Shown piece by piece: positions 1-7,665 of a stretch of 64,000 bases of DNA. Within the stretch, counting starts at the first letter, position 1; each line of letters starts with the position of its first letter. Source of the stretch: Lichenibacterium dinghuense (GTDB taxonomy: Bacteria > Pseudomonadota > Alphaproteobacteria > Rhizobiales > Beijerinckiaceae); assembly GCF_021730615.1 (NCBI RefSeq), contig NZ_JAJLMN010000001.1, positions 2,170,501 through 2,234,500 of the forward strand, written 5' to 3'. The position numbers and the translations under genes are program-made. A model generated the notes under the pieces. It was not told the DNA's origin, ran no database searches, and saw only the letters and a list, made by a program, of their open reading frames with translations.

Positions 1-1
1 C

Positions 2-289
2 GCCATCGCGCTGTTCAACGGCGAAGGCGTGCCGCGCGACGAGGCGGCCGCCGCGCGCTGGTTCCGCCGCGCCGCGGCCTCCGGCAACCCGGTGGCGGCC
101 AACCGGCTGGCGCGGCTCTACGCGGCCGGCCGGGGCGTGCGCAAGGACAGCGTCGCGGCGGCGCGCTGGCACCTGATGGCCCGCGCGGCCGGCGTGCCCG
201 ACCCCTGGCTCGACGGCGTGCTGGCCGGCCTCACCCCCGCCGACAAGGCCAAGGTCGAGGACGGGATGCGCAGGACGATGGCCAACTGA
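2..289 (+). CDS. Sel1-repeat protein, C-terminal part (5' truncated by window)
   Basis: The frame is open from the first bases, so the gene starts before the window and only about 95 C-terminal residues are visible. They contain Sel1-type (TPR-like) repeats: a partial repeat ending DEAAAARWFRRAAASGNP and a following one with LARLYAAGRGVRKDSVAAARW. Sel1 repeats are alpha-helical hairpins used for protein-protein contacts, often in exported or envelope-associated alphaproteobacterial proteins. The C-terminal 30 residues are charged and helical with no further repeat. The partner cannot be named because the N-terminus is missing. Confidence 0.8.
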   Translation, partial: AIALFNGEGVPRDEAAAARWFRRAAASGNPVAANRLARLYAAGRGVRKDSVAAARWHLMARAAGVPDPWLDGVLAGLTPADKAKVEDGMRRTMAN

Positions 290-351
290 GGGGGCTTGCC
301 CGAGCTTCGGGGAGGGGCGATCATCCGGCTGTCCCCTACGCGGCGGGTATC

Positions 352-639
352 GTGCACGTGATCACGCAGAAGAGGATCTGGGACGCCAAGGCTCGTTGGC
401 CCCGCGCCGCACAGGCCCTCGACACGTGGTACAGGCTCGCCAAAGCCGCGCAGCCCACGGACTTCTCGTCACTCAAGAGGATCTTCCCGGCGACCGACAA
501 AGTGGGAGCGTTGCATGTCTTCGACATCGGCGGGAACAAGCTCAGGCTGATCGCGACGGTGGACTATCGGTTCGGGAAACTCTTCATCCGAGAAATCCTC
601 GATCACGCCGAATATACGGCCGGACACTGGAAGGTGTGA
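352..639 (+). CDS. higB: HigB-family type II toxin (mRNA interferase)
   Basis: A 95-residue protein with the features of HigB toxins of the RelE superfamily, which cleave mRNA on the ribosome. Visible landmarks are the basic N-terminal helices, the core strand motif FDIGGNKLRLIA (about residues 57-68) and the C-terminal FIREILDHAEY (78-88), which matches the usual HxEY ending of this family. The start is GTG at 352. The antitoxin gene follows after 4 bases, giving the toxin-first order typical of higBA. HigBA operons are usually repressed by HigA or the complex at the promoter; I see no clear operator in the 62 bases upstream. Confidence 0.88.
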   Translation: MHVITQKRIWDAKARWPRAAQALDTWYRLAKAAQPTDFSSLKRIFPATDKVGALHVFDIGGNKLRLIATVDYRFGKLFIREILDHAEYTAGHWKV

Positions 640-643
640 CGTC

Positions 644-1051
644 ATGAACGCCCTCGTCGAGGAAGCTGCCCGCCACTGGCATTTCGTGTCGCCGCTCCTG
701 ACGAGGCCCGCGACGGAAGCCGACTACGACAGGCTCACGGTCCTCCTCGACGACGTCCTGTCGATGATCGCGGACGATCCCGAACATGAACTCGCCGGGC
801 TGGCGTCGGCGATGGGGGATCTCCTTGCATCCTACGACGAAGAGCATCGGCCCATGCCGCCCGTCGCGGGCGTCGATGCCCTGCGGTACCTCATGGAGGA
901 GCATGGGATCACCCCCGACGGCCTTCCCGAGATCGGGTCGGCGGCCGCCGTGTCCGACGTTCTGGACGGCGCGGCATCGATCGACGCGCGCCAAGCCCGC
1001 GGGCTCGGGAACCGCTTCGCCCTGGCCGCCGACGTGTTCCTGGTTCCGTGA
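644..1051 (+). CDS. higA: HigA-like antitoxin
   Basis: A 135-residue protein directly downstream of higB. It fits the HigA-like antitoxin group that pairs with this HigB type: an acidic helical N-terminal half (from TEADYDRLTVLLDDVLSMIA on) and a C-terminal helix-turn-helix-like region (residues about 85-130, ALRYLMEEHGITPDGLPEIG through RQARGLGNRFAL). It should bind and neutralise HigB and repress the operon. The last four bases overlap the GTG of the next gene (GTGA at 1048-1051), so the acetyltransferase may be translationally coupled to the module. Confidence 0.82.
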   Translation: MNALVEEAARHWHFVSPLLTRPATEADYDRLTVLLDDVLSMIADDPEHELAGLASAMGDLLASYDEEHRPMPPVAGVDALRYLMEEHGITPDGLPEIGSAAAVSDVLDGAASIDARQARGLGNRFALAADVFLVP

Positions 1052-1827
1052 CGGGCTCCGGCCTCGCCCTCCGCGCCGAGCGCGCCTGCTACGCCGTCTG
1101 GCCGGCGCTGCGTGAGGAGACCGTGGACGGCTGGCTGCTGCGCTTCAGCGGCGGCCACACGAACCGCGCCAACTCGGTCAACGTCGCCGCGCCCGCGATG
1201 GGCGACCTCGCCGGCAGGATCGCGGCCTGCGAGGCGCTGTACCGGGCCGAGGGGCTGCCGACCGTGTTCCGCCTGTCGACGGCCCTGCCCGAACCCGGCC
1301 TGGAGGAGGCGCTCGACGCCGCCGGCTACGGCGCGCCGTTCGACAGCTCCCTGGTGCTCCACGCCGACTTCGCCGCCTCCCCGCCCAGGCCCGTGGGCGG
1401 CGCTTCCCTGCGCGAGGGCCGGCCCGACGCGCGCTGGCTCGACGCTTCGGCGGCGCTGGCGGGGCTCGACGCGACGGCCGCCGCGCTGCGGGCCAGGATG
1501 CTCGATCGCATCGCGGCGCCGGCCGCCTTCGCCTCGGTCGAGGTCGACGGCGCCGTCGCGGCCCAGGCCTGCGGCGCGGTCGCGGGCGGGCTCGTCTGCC
1601 TCAACGCAGTCGCCACCGCGCCGGAGCACCGCGGGCGCGGGCTCGCGGGCCACGCCGTCGCGGCGGTGCTGCGCTGGGCCGCCGAGCGGGAGGGCGCCAC
1701 GGGCGCCTGCCTGCAGATGCTCGACGACAACCCGCCGGCGCTGGCGCTGTATCGCCGCCTCGGCTTCACGGCGGAGCTGTCGCGCTACCACTACCGGCGC
1801 GCCCCGGCGCCTGCGGCGAACGCCTGA
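1048..1827 (+). CDS. GNAT-family N-acetyltransferase
   Basis: A 259-residue acetyltransferase of the GNAT fold. The acetyl-CoA pyrophosphate-binding motif is visible as EHRGRGLAGHAV (about residues 191-202), followed by the alpha-helical LRWAAEREGATGACLQM and the terminal NPPALALYRRLGF motif that closes the GNAT domain. The N-terminal 120 residues (WPALREETVDGWLLRFSGGHTNRANSV) match a subgroup in which a degenerate N-terminal half precedes the catalytic domain. The substrate is not predictable. It starts at GTG 1048, overlapping higA by 4 bases; this is not a GNAT-RHH toxin, since no RHH partner is present. Confidence 0.85.
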   Translation: MTGSGLALRAERACYAVWPALREETVDGWLLRFSGGHTNRANSVNVAAPAMGDLAGRIAACEALYRAEGLPTVFRLSTALPEPGLEEALDAAGYGAPFDSSLVLHADFAASPPRPVGGASLREGRPDARWLDASAALAGLDATAAALRARMLDRIAAPAAFASVEVDGAVAAQACGAVAGGLVCLNAVATAPEHRGRGLAGHAVAAVLRWAAEREGATGACLQMLDDNPPALALYRRLGFTAELSRYHYRRAPAPAANA

Positions 1828-1921
1828 TCTGCGCCGCCGAGGGTTGCCCCTCCGGCGCTTTCGGTCCACTTGCGGGATCAGGGCGCGATGCGCCGTTTCC
1901 CCTTTCCCCGCAGGCCCCTCG

Positions 1922-2716
1922 ATGATCCGCTCCGCCCTGATGAACGTCATGACCGCCGCCGTGCTGAAGGCCGGGCGGGGGCTCAAGCGCGACCTCGGCG
2001 AGATCGAGAACCTGCAGGTGTCGGTGAAGGGGCCGGGCGACTTCGTCACCGCCGCCGACAAGCGCGCCGAGAAGACGGTGTTCGAGGAGCTGTCGAAGGC
2101 CCGCCCCGGCTACGGCTTCGTGATGGAGGAAGGCGGCCGGATCGAGGGCACCGACCGGAGCCACACCTGGCACGTCGACCCGCTCGACGGCACCACCAAC
2201 TTCCTCCACGGCGTGCCGATCTTCGCCGTGTCGGTGGGGCTGGAGCGCGAAGGCCAGCTCGTGGCCGGCGTGGTCTACAACCCCGCCACCGACGACATGT
2301 ATTTCGCCGAGCGCGGCCAGGGCGCCTACCTGAACAACCGGCGCCTGCGCGTCGCGGCGCGGCGCGACATCGCGGAAGCGCTGGTGAGCTGCGGCATCCC
2401 GGCGCTCGGCCGGGCGTCGCTCCACCCGCGCTTCAAGGCCGAGATGGCCGAGGTGATGGCGCGGGCCGGCGTGCTGCGCCGCTTCGGCGCCGCGGCGCTC
2501 GACCTCGCCGCCGTGGCGGCCGGCTTCTCGGACGCCTATTGGGAGCGGGGCGTGAAGTCCTGGGACGTGGCCGCCGGGGCGCTGCTGGTGCGCGAGGCCG
2601 GCGGCTTCGTGTCGACGGCGGACGGCGCCGACGACCTGCTCGGCGCGGGCTCGATCCTGGCCGGCAACGAGCACATGCACCGCACCATGCTCGACATCCT
2701 GCGCCGGGTGCGGTGA
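1922..2716 (+). CDS. suhB: Inositol monophosphatase family protein (SuhB-like)
   Basis: A 264-residue Mg-dependent phosphatase of the inositol monophosphatase/SuhB/CysQ fold. The three family signatures are present: EEGG (near residue 68), the metal-binding WHVDPLDGTTNFLHG (about 83-97) and the C-terminal WDVAAGALLVREAGG (about 214-228). The likely substrate is myo-inositol-1-phosphate or a related sugar phosphate; SuhB also acts in rRNA antitermination in Escherichia coli, which cannot be inferred here. The ATG at 1922 matches the family start; the same frame stays open far upstream only because of GC bias. It converges with phaZ. Confidence 0.9.
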   Translation: MIRSALMNVMTAAVLKAGRGLKRDLGEIENLQVSVKGPGDFVTAADKRAEKTVFEELSKARPGYGFVMEEGGRIEGTDRSHTWHVDPLDGTTNFLHGVPIFAVSVGLEREGQLVAGVVYNPATDDMYFAERGQGAYLNNRRLRVAARRDIAEALVSCGIPALGRASLHPRFKAEMAEVMARAGVLRRFGAAALDLAAVAAGFSDAYWERGVKSWDVAAGALLVREAGGFVSTADGADDLLGAGSILAGNEHMHRTMLDILRRVR

Positions 2717-2739
2717 GGCGGGAGGTTTTCGAGGGTTAT

Positions 2740-2766
2740 CCCGCTCCGGCCTCGACCGGGAGCGGG
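2740..2766. terminator. Weak hairpin between convergent suhB and phaZ
   Basis: An 8-bp perfect stem (CCCGCTCC / GGAGCGGG) with an 11-base loop lies in the 55-bp gap between two converging genes. No U-tract follows on either strand, so a terminator role is inferred from position only. Confidence 0.4.
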
Positions 2767-2771
2767 CCCCA

Positions 2772-4061
2772 TCAGACCGCGCGAGACCGCAACGGGATCA
2801 CCGTGGACGTTTCGCCAGCCCGCTCGACGCGGCGCGCGAACTCGACCATGCGCGGCACGATCTCCTTGCGGTAGCGCGAGCCGTTGAACACGCCGTAATG
2901 GCCCACGCCGGGCTGCAGGTAGTGCAGCTTCAGCGCGTCGGGCAGGTTGCGGCACAGGCGCTGCGCCGCGTTGGTCTGGCCGACGCCGGAGATGTCGTCC
3001 TTCTCGCCCTCCACCGTCATCAGCGCGGTGCGGCGGATGTCGCCGAGGTCGATCCGGTCTCCCGCGTAGACGAACTCGCCCTTGGGCAGCGACTGCCGCA
3101 CGAACACCTGCTCGATGGTCTGCATGTAGTATTCGGCCGTGAGGTCCAGCACGGCCATATACTCGTCGTAGAAGTCGCGGTGCTTCTCGGCCGAGTCGCC
3201 GTCGCCGTTGACGAGGTGGTAGAACATGTCCTGGTGGGCGCCGACGTGGCGGTCCATGTTCATCGCCATGAAGCCGGACAGCTGCAGGTAGCCGGGGTAG
3301 ACTTCGCGGCCCATGCCCGGATACGGGAAGGGCACGGTCTCCAGGCAGTTCTCGCGGAACCACTCGGTGCCGCGCTCGACGGCGAGCTGGTTCACGGCGG
3401 TGGGGCTGCAGCGCGTGTCGATGGGGCCGCCCATCAGCGTCATCGAGGTCGGGTGGAGCGGGTCGCCCGTCTTCTCCATGTGGGCCGCCGCGATGATCAG
3501 CGGCACAGCCGGCTGGCAGACGCCCAGCGTGTGGACCGGCACGCCCTCCCCGCCGAGCACGCGGAGGATGTCGATCAGGTAGCCGATGTAGTCGTCGAGG
3601 TCGAACTTGCCCATCGCCAGCGGCACCATGCGGGCGTCCGCCCAGTCGGTGACGTAGACGTCGAAGTGGGGCAGCAGCGCGTCCACTGTGCCGCGCAGCA
3701 GCGTCGCGTAGTGGCCGGACAGGGGCGCCACCACCAGCATGCGCGAGCGCGGGGCCGCGCCGCCGTCGTCATGCTTCTTGAAATGCAGCAGCTTGCAGAA
3801 GGGTCGCTCCCACACGGGCGTCTCGGTGACCGCGAGGGTGCGCCCGTCGACCGTCGTGTGGTCGAGCCCGAAGACCGGCTTGCCGTAGCGGCGCGTCATG
3901 CGCTCGAACAGTTCGGCCGAGGCCGCGATGTTGCGGCCGACTGGCGTGTAGGTCCAGGGGTTCAGCGGGTTCTTGAAGAGGAGCCGCGTGTAGTCCGACA
4001 AGGCGCGGGACGGCGCCAGTGCGAGATGCATCATCTCGTACATCGGATAAGTGACCTTCAT
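2772..4061 (-). CDS. phaZ: Intracellular polyhydroxyalkanoate depolymerase PhaZ
   Basis: A 429-residue cytoplasmic depolymerase that mobilises stored polyhydroxybutyrate. The N-terminus MYEMMHLALAPSRALSDYTR and the body (FKNPLNPWTYTPVGR, TDWADARMVPLAMGKFDLDDY, HYGVFNGSRYRKEI) are characteristic of this family. In place of a Ser lipase box it has the Cys-type box GVCQP, with the nucleophile at about Cys182, as in the well-studied Ralstonia enzyme. I chose the ATG at 4061 (MKVTYPMYEMM); the frame is open for another 53 codons but that part is not conserved-looking. About 150 bp separate it from the upstream permease gene, so it probably has its own promoter. Confidence 0.93.
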   Translation of the reverse strand: MKVTYPMYEMMHLALAPSRALSDYTRLLFKNPLNPWTYTPVGRNIAASAELFERMTRRYGKPVFGLDHTTVDGRTLAVTETPVWERPFCKLLHFKKHDDGGAAPRSRMLVVAPLSGHYATLLRGTVDALLPHFDVYVTDWADARMVPLAMGKFDLDDYIGYLIDILRVLGGEGVPVHTLGVCQPAVPLIIAAAHMEKTGDPLHPTSMTLMGGPIDTRCSPTAVNQLAVERGTEWFRENCLETVPFPYPGMGREVYPGYLQLSGFMAMNMDRHVGAHQDMFYHLVNGDGDSAEKHRDFYDEYMAVLDLTAEYYMQTIEQVFVRQSLPKGEFVYAGDRIDLGDIRRTALMTVEGEKDDISGVGQTNAAQRLCRNLPDALKLHYLQPGVGHYGVFNGSRYRKEIVPRMVEFARRVERAGETSTVIPLRSRAV

Positions 4062-4212
4062 CTGACCCACGGCACACCCGACGCTGGAGTTCGACGCTCG
4101 GGCTGTCGCTTTGCCGGCAGAACCGCCCATCCCGGTCAAAAGATAGCGACTGCTCAGACGGCTCACAATCCGCCGTGCCGCGATTCGCGCCGGAACGGGG
4201 CGGAATGCCCAA

Positions 4213-5037
4213 TCATTCACCCATCTGCAGCAGCGTGCCGGCCTCGCGCGAGCGGCGCACGAACCACAGGAAGGCGGCGGTGCCGCAGGCCATGAGGGCG
4301 AGGTTGATCGCGAAGGCTTCCGCCATGAGATCGCCGCGCACGGCGCCGTCGTTCAGCGCCGCCCGCAGCCCCTCGAAGACGTAGGTGGGCGGCAGGCACC
4401 AGGACACGGCCTGCAGCCAGCCCGGCAGCACCGCCACGGGGTAGTACACGCAGCAGAGCGGCAGCAGCAGGAACATGAAGCTCCACGCGAGCTCCTCCGC
4501 GCCGAGGCCGTTGCGCAGCAGGAAGCCCGACACGACGAGGCCGACGCTCCAGCTCGTCAGGATCAGGTTGGCGAAAAACAGGCCGAGCGCCAGGCCGAGC
4601 CCCCACAGGTTGAAGCCGAAGAACAGCACCGCGAGCCCGGTGACGGGCACGACGCCCAGCAGGAGGCGCACGAGGCTCATCACCATCATGGCGGCGACGA
4701 ACTCCAGCGGGCGCAGCGGGCTCATGAACAGGTTGCCGATGTTGCGGGAGTGCATCTCCTCGAGGAAGGACAGCGTGAAGCCGAGCTGGCCGCGGAACAG
4801 CACGTCCCACAGCATCACGGCGCCGATCAGCGTGCCGGCGCCGACCGCGAGCCGGCCCTGCGCGCCCCCGGCCACCGCGGCGGAGCCGACGAAGCGCTGG
4901 ATGAAGCCCCAGGTGACGAGCTGCACGGTGGGCCAGTACATGAGGTCGAGCAGCCGCGGCCAGGACCCGCGCAGCAGGTACGAATAGCGCGTCACCATGG
5001 CGGCGACGCGGGACGGCGAGAAGCTGATGGCGGTCAT
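4213..5037 (-). CDS. ABC-2 type transporter permease (no adjacent ATPase)
   Basis: A 274-residue integral membrane protein with about six hydrophobic segments and the ABC-2 permease layout. The amphipathic N-terminus RYSYLLRGSWPRLLDLMYWP precedes the first membrane span, and the central EEMHSRNIGNLFMSPLRP loop is typical of DrrB/NodJ-type exporters. Such permeases pair with a separate ATPase, normally the gene just upstream. Here the upstream side is occupied by the 257-bp inverted-repeat element and then a divergent glutaminase, so no ATPase is adjacent. The substrate is unknown. ATG at 5037 is preceded by a GAGG ribosome-binding site. Confidence 0.88.
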   Translation of the reverse strand: MTAISFSPSRVAAMVTRYSYLLRGSWPRLLDLMYWPTVQLVTWGFIQRFVGSAAVAGGAQGRLAVGAGTLIGAVMLWDVLFRGQLGFTLSFLEEMHSRNIGNLFMSPLRPLEFVAAMMVMSLVRLLLGVVPVTGLAVLFFGFNLWGLGLALGLFFANLILTSWSVGLVVSGFLLRNGLGAEELAWSFMFLLLPLCCVYYPVAVLPGWLQAVSWCLPPTYVFEGLRAALNDGAVRGDLMAEAFAINLALMACGTAAFLWFVRRSREAGTLLQMGE

Positions 5038-5053
5038 GGCGCACCTCGGAGGC

Positions 5054-5310
5054 TGTCATGAACCATGGGCGATGGCTCTGTTGCGGCGCGGCGAGCCGAG
5101 TGGCAGGAGAAGCTTGAAGCCGGTACGGCTGTACCGGCGAAAGCTTCGACGCACTAGGCGGCCGCCGCACCGCAACCCCGAACGGGCTGGGCCCTTTTCG
5201 GCCCTCGGTGCGTCGACTCGCTCGACCGTGGCTGAGCCACGCTCATCGCAAGTCTCCTGCCGATCATCCGAAAATGGCTCCAGCAGAGCCATCGTCCATG
5301 GTTCATGACA
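5054..5310. repeat. 257-bp palindromic element with 27-bp terminal inverted repeats
   Basis: The ends at 5054-5080 and 5284-5310 are inverted copies matching at 26 of 27 bases (outer sequence TGTCATGAACCATGG...). Inside are a hairpin at about 5108-5147 (GAAGCTT...GCCGGTA / TACCGGC...AAGCTTC) and a second inverted pair, CGACGCAC near 5147 and GTGCGTCG near 5208. There is no convincing coding frame. The layout resembles a MITE or a large intergenic palindromic repeat; no flanking target duplication is evident and no second copy is seen in the window. It sits between the start of the ABC permease gene and glsA, which are divergent. Confidence 0.7.
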
Positions 5311-5427
5311 CCCTCTCTGCCATGCCGTTCCGGCTCGACAGGGCCGGTCCAGGATTGACGCCCCGGCCCGCCGCGGCCGAGCATGGACGGGCGCCCACGC
5401 TCCGGGCGCGACCGGGGTTGAGCCGCC

Positions 5428-6357
5428 TTGCCCGACATCCATGCCGTCGTCCAGGAGATCGCCGCCGAGATGGCGCAGCGGCCCGACCGGGGCGAGGTGG
5501 CCCATTACATCCCCGAGCTCGCGCGGGTCGACCCGCACCAGTTCGGCCTCGCCGTGATCGGCGCCGACGGGCAGGCCGCGGTGGGGGGCGACGCCGACGT
5601 GCCCTTCTCGATCCAGAGCATCTCCAAGGTCTTCACCCTGACGCTGGCGCTCGGCATGGTGGGTGACCGGCTGTGGAGCCGCGTCGGGCGCGAGCCCTCC
5701 GGCAACCCGTTCAACTCCATCGTCCAGCTGGAGCGCGAGCGCGGCGTCCCCCGCAACCCCTTCATCAACGCCGGCGCCATCGCGGTGACGGACGTCATCG
5801 CGGCCGGGCACCAGCCGCGCGAGTCGCTGGGCGAGATCCTGCGCTTCATGCAGTCGCTGGCGGGCGACGCCACTGTCGCGATCGACGGCGCCGTGGCGGC
5901 CTCGGAGAAGCGCACCGGCCACCGCAACACGGCGCTGGCCAACTACATGAAGTCCTTCGGCGTAATCGAGGGGCCGGTCGACTATACGCTCGGGGTCTAC
6001 TTCCACCATTGCGCCATCGCGATGACCTGCCGGCAGCTCGCCACGGCCGGGCGCTACCTCGCCTTCGGGGGGCGCGACCCCGCGACGGGCTATTCCGTGG
6101 TGCCGTCCGAGCGCGCCAAGCGCATCAACGCCCTGATGCTCACCTGCGGACACTACGACGGGTCGGGCGAGTTCGCCTACCGGGTCGGCCTGCCGGGGAA
6201 GAGCGGCGTCGGCGGCGGCATCCTGGCGGTGGCGCCCGGGCGGGCCTCCATCGCGGTCTGGGCGCCGGGGCTCGACGCGGCGGGCAACTCGCACCTCGGC
6301 CGCATCGCGCTGGAACGCCTCGCGAAGCGCATGGGCTGGTCCATCTTCGGCGACTGA
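5428..6357 (+). CDS. glsA: Glutaminase
   Basis: A 309-residue glutaminase (glutamine to glutamate plus ammonia) of the serine-dependent beta-lactamase-like family. The catalytic Ser-x-x-Lys pair is Ser64/Lys67 within SIQSISKVF. Other conserved blocks are [34 protein letters not shown], the region around [12 protein letters not shown] and [10 protein letters not shown]. The start appears to be TTG at 5428, since the protein then begins [15 protein letters not shown] as in homologues; an upstream ribosome-binding site is weak. The full family length is present. Its neighbour glnII catalyses the opposite reaction, so the pair could set the glutamine/glutamate balance. Confidence 0.94.
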   Translation: MPDIHAVVQEIAAEMAQRPDRGEVAHYIPELARVDPHQFGLAVIGADGQAAVGGDADVPFSIQSISKVFTLTLALGMVGDRLWSRVGREPSGNPFNSIVQLERERGVPRNPFINAGAIAVTDVIAAGHQPRESLGEILRFMQSLAGDATVAIDGAVAASEKRTGHRNTALANYMKSFGVIEGPVDYTLGVYFHHCAIAMTCRQLATAGRYLAFGGRDPATGYSVVPSERAKRINALMLTCGHYDGSGEFAYRVGLPGKSGVGGGILAVAPGRASIAVWAPGLDAAGNSHLGRIALERLAKRMGWSIFGD

Positions 6358-6451
6358 TTGGGCATTTCGCCTAATAAGTGTGCAAACCCTTTCCACCCCG
6401 CACGGGCGCCGATCCCGCCACCGAGCCGCGGTTCCCCGCCAGAATGAGCGC

Positions 6452-6467
6452 TGGCACAGGAGATGCT
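6452..6467 (+). promoter_or_regulatory. Putative sigma-54 (-24/-12) promoter of glnII
   Basis: TGGCACAGGAGATGCT carries the invariant GG and GC of the sigma-54 consensus TGGCACG-N4-TTGCW at the exact 12-bp spacing, with mismatches at consensus positions 7, 12 and 16. It lies about 85 bp before the glnII start. Rhizobial glnII genes are known to use NtrC and sigma-54, so the location fits; no NtrC enhancer site was identified. Confidence 0.65.
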
Positions 6468-6550
6468 TAGGAGCACGCGCCCGTGAGAGGCTGAGCGCCC
6501 CGGCGCGCGGCTTCCAGCCCCGCCGCGTCGCACCGACGAGAGGAACGCGA

Positions 6551-7594
6551 ATGACGAAATACAAGCTGGAATACCTCTGGCTCGACGGATACACCCCGGT
6601 CCCCAACCTCCGCGGCAAGACGCAGCTCAAGGACTTCGACAGCTATCCGGCGCTGGAGCAGCTCCCCCTGTGGGGCTTCGACGGCTCGTCCACCAAGCAG
6701 GCTCCGGGCGGCAGCTCCGACTGCGTGCTGAAGCCGGTCCGCCACTTCCCCGACAGCACCCGCAAGAACGGCATCCTCGTCATGTGCGAGGTCATGATGC
6801 CGGACGGCAGCCCGCACGCGTCCAACAAGCGCGCCACCATCCTCGACGACGAGGGCGCCTGGTTCGGCTTCGAGCAGGAATACTTCTTCTTCAAGAACGG
6901 CCGCCCGCTCGGCTTCCCCGACAGCGGCTATCCGGCCCCGCAGGGCCCCTACTACACGGGCGTCGGCTATTCCAACGTCGGCTCGGTGGCGCGGCAGATC
7001 GTCGAGGAGCACCTCGACCTGTGCCTCGACGCCGGCATCAACCACGAGGGCATCAACGCCGAGGTGGCGAAGGGCCAGTGGGAGTTCCAGATCTTCGGCA
7101 AGGGCTCCAAGCGCGCCGCCGACGAGATGTGGGTCGCCCGCTACCTCCTGCAGCGCCTCTGCGAGAAGTACGAGATCGACGTCGAGTACCACTGCAAGCC
7201 GCTCGGCGACACCGACTGGAACGGGTCGGGCATGCACGCCAACTTCTCGACCGAGTACATGCGCACGGTCGGCGGCAAGGACTATTTCGAGCGCCTGATG
7301 ACGGCCTTCGACAAGAACCTGCACGACCACATCGCGGTCTACGGCCCCGACAACGACAAGCGCCTGACCGGCAAGCACGAGACGGCGCCCTGGAACAAGT
7401 TCTCCTACGGCGTGGCTGACCGCGGCGCCTCGATCCGCGTGCCCCACTCGTTCGTCAAGAACGACTACAAGGGCTACCTCGAGGATCGCCGCCCGAACTC
7501 CCAGGGGGACCCCTACCAGATCGCCTCGCAGATCCTGAAGACGATTTCCGAGGTGTCCACCCAGAACGAGCCGATGAAGCAGGCGGCCGAGTGA
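6551..7594 (+). CDS. glnII: Glutamine synthetase type II
   Basis: A 347-residue eukaryote-type glutamine synthetase (GSII), which condenses glutamate and ammonia using ATP; GSII forms decamers rather than the dodecamers of GlnA. Visible signatures: N-terminal beta-grasp with YLWLDGY and WGFDGSSTKQA, the metal-binding GFEQEYFFF, the region around GINAEVAKGQWEFQI, WNGSGMHANFST, and the ATP site region GKHETAP...FSYGVADRGASIRVP. Unlike GSI it has no adenylylation site and is usually controlled by transcription through NtrC. The ATG at 6551 follows AGAGGAACGCG. A strong terminator follows the gene. Confidence 0.96.
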   Translation: MTKYKLEYLWLDGYTPVPNLRGKTQLKDFDSYPALEQLPLWGFDGSSTKQAPGGSSDCVLKPVRHFPDSTRKNGILVMCEVMMPDGSPHASNKRATILDDEGAWFGFEQEYFFFKNGRPLGFPDSGYPAPQGPYYTGVGYSNVGSVARQIVEEHLDLCLDAGINHEGINAEVAKGQWEFQIFGKGSKRAADEMWVARYLLQRLCEKYEIDVEYHCKPLGDTDWNGSGMHANFSTEYMRTVGGKDYFERLMTAFDKNLHDHIAVYGPDNDKRLTGKHETAPWNKFSYGVADRGASIRVPHSFVKNDYKGYLEDRRPNSQGDPYQIASQILKTISEVSTQNEPMKQAAE

Positions 7595-7626
7595 TCCTCG
7601 GCTGATCCCTTCGAGGGCCACGACCG

Positions 7627-7654
7627 ACGCCGGCGAGGGATCGCCGGCGTTTTT
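7627..7654 (+). terminator. Rho-independent terminator of glnII
   Basis: A perfect 10-bp stem (ACGCCGGCGA / TCGCCGGCGT) with a GGGA loop is followed by a run of T residues (TTTTC), 33 bp after the glnII stop codon. Confidence 0.88.
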
Positions 7655-7665
7655 CGTTCGGACGG

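Noticed and set aside
5056-6630. Long minus-strand reading frame across glsA
   Set aside because: It is an antisense shadow of a clear glutaminase gene, created by high GC at third positions; its protein has Arg/Pro/Ala-biased composition and no domain.
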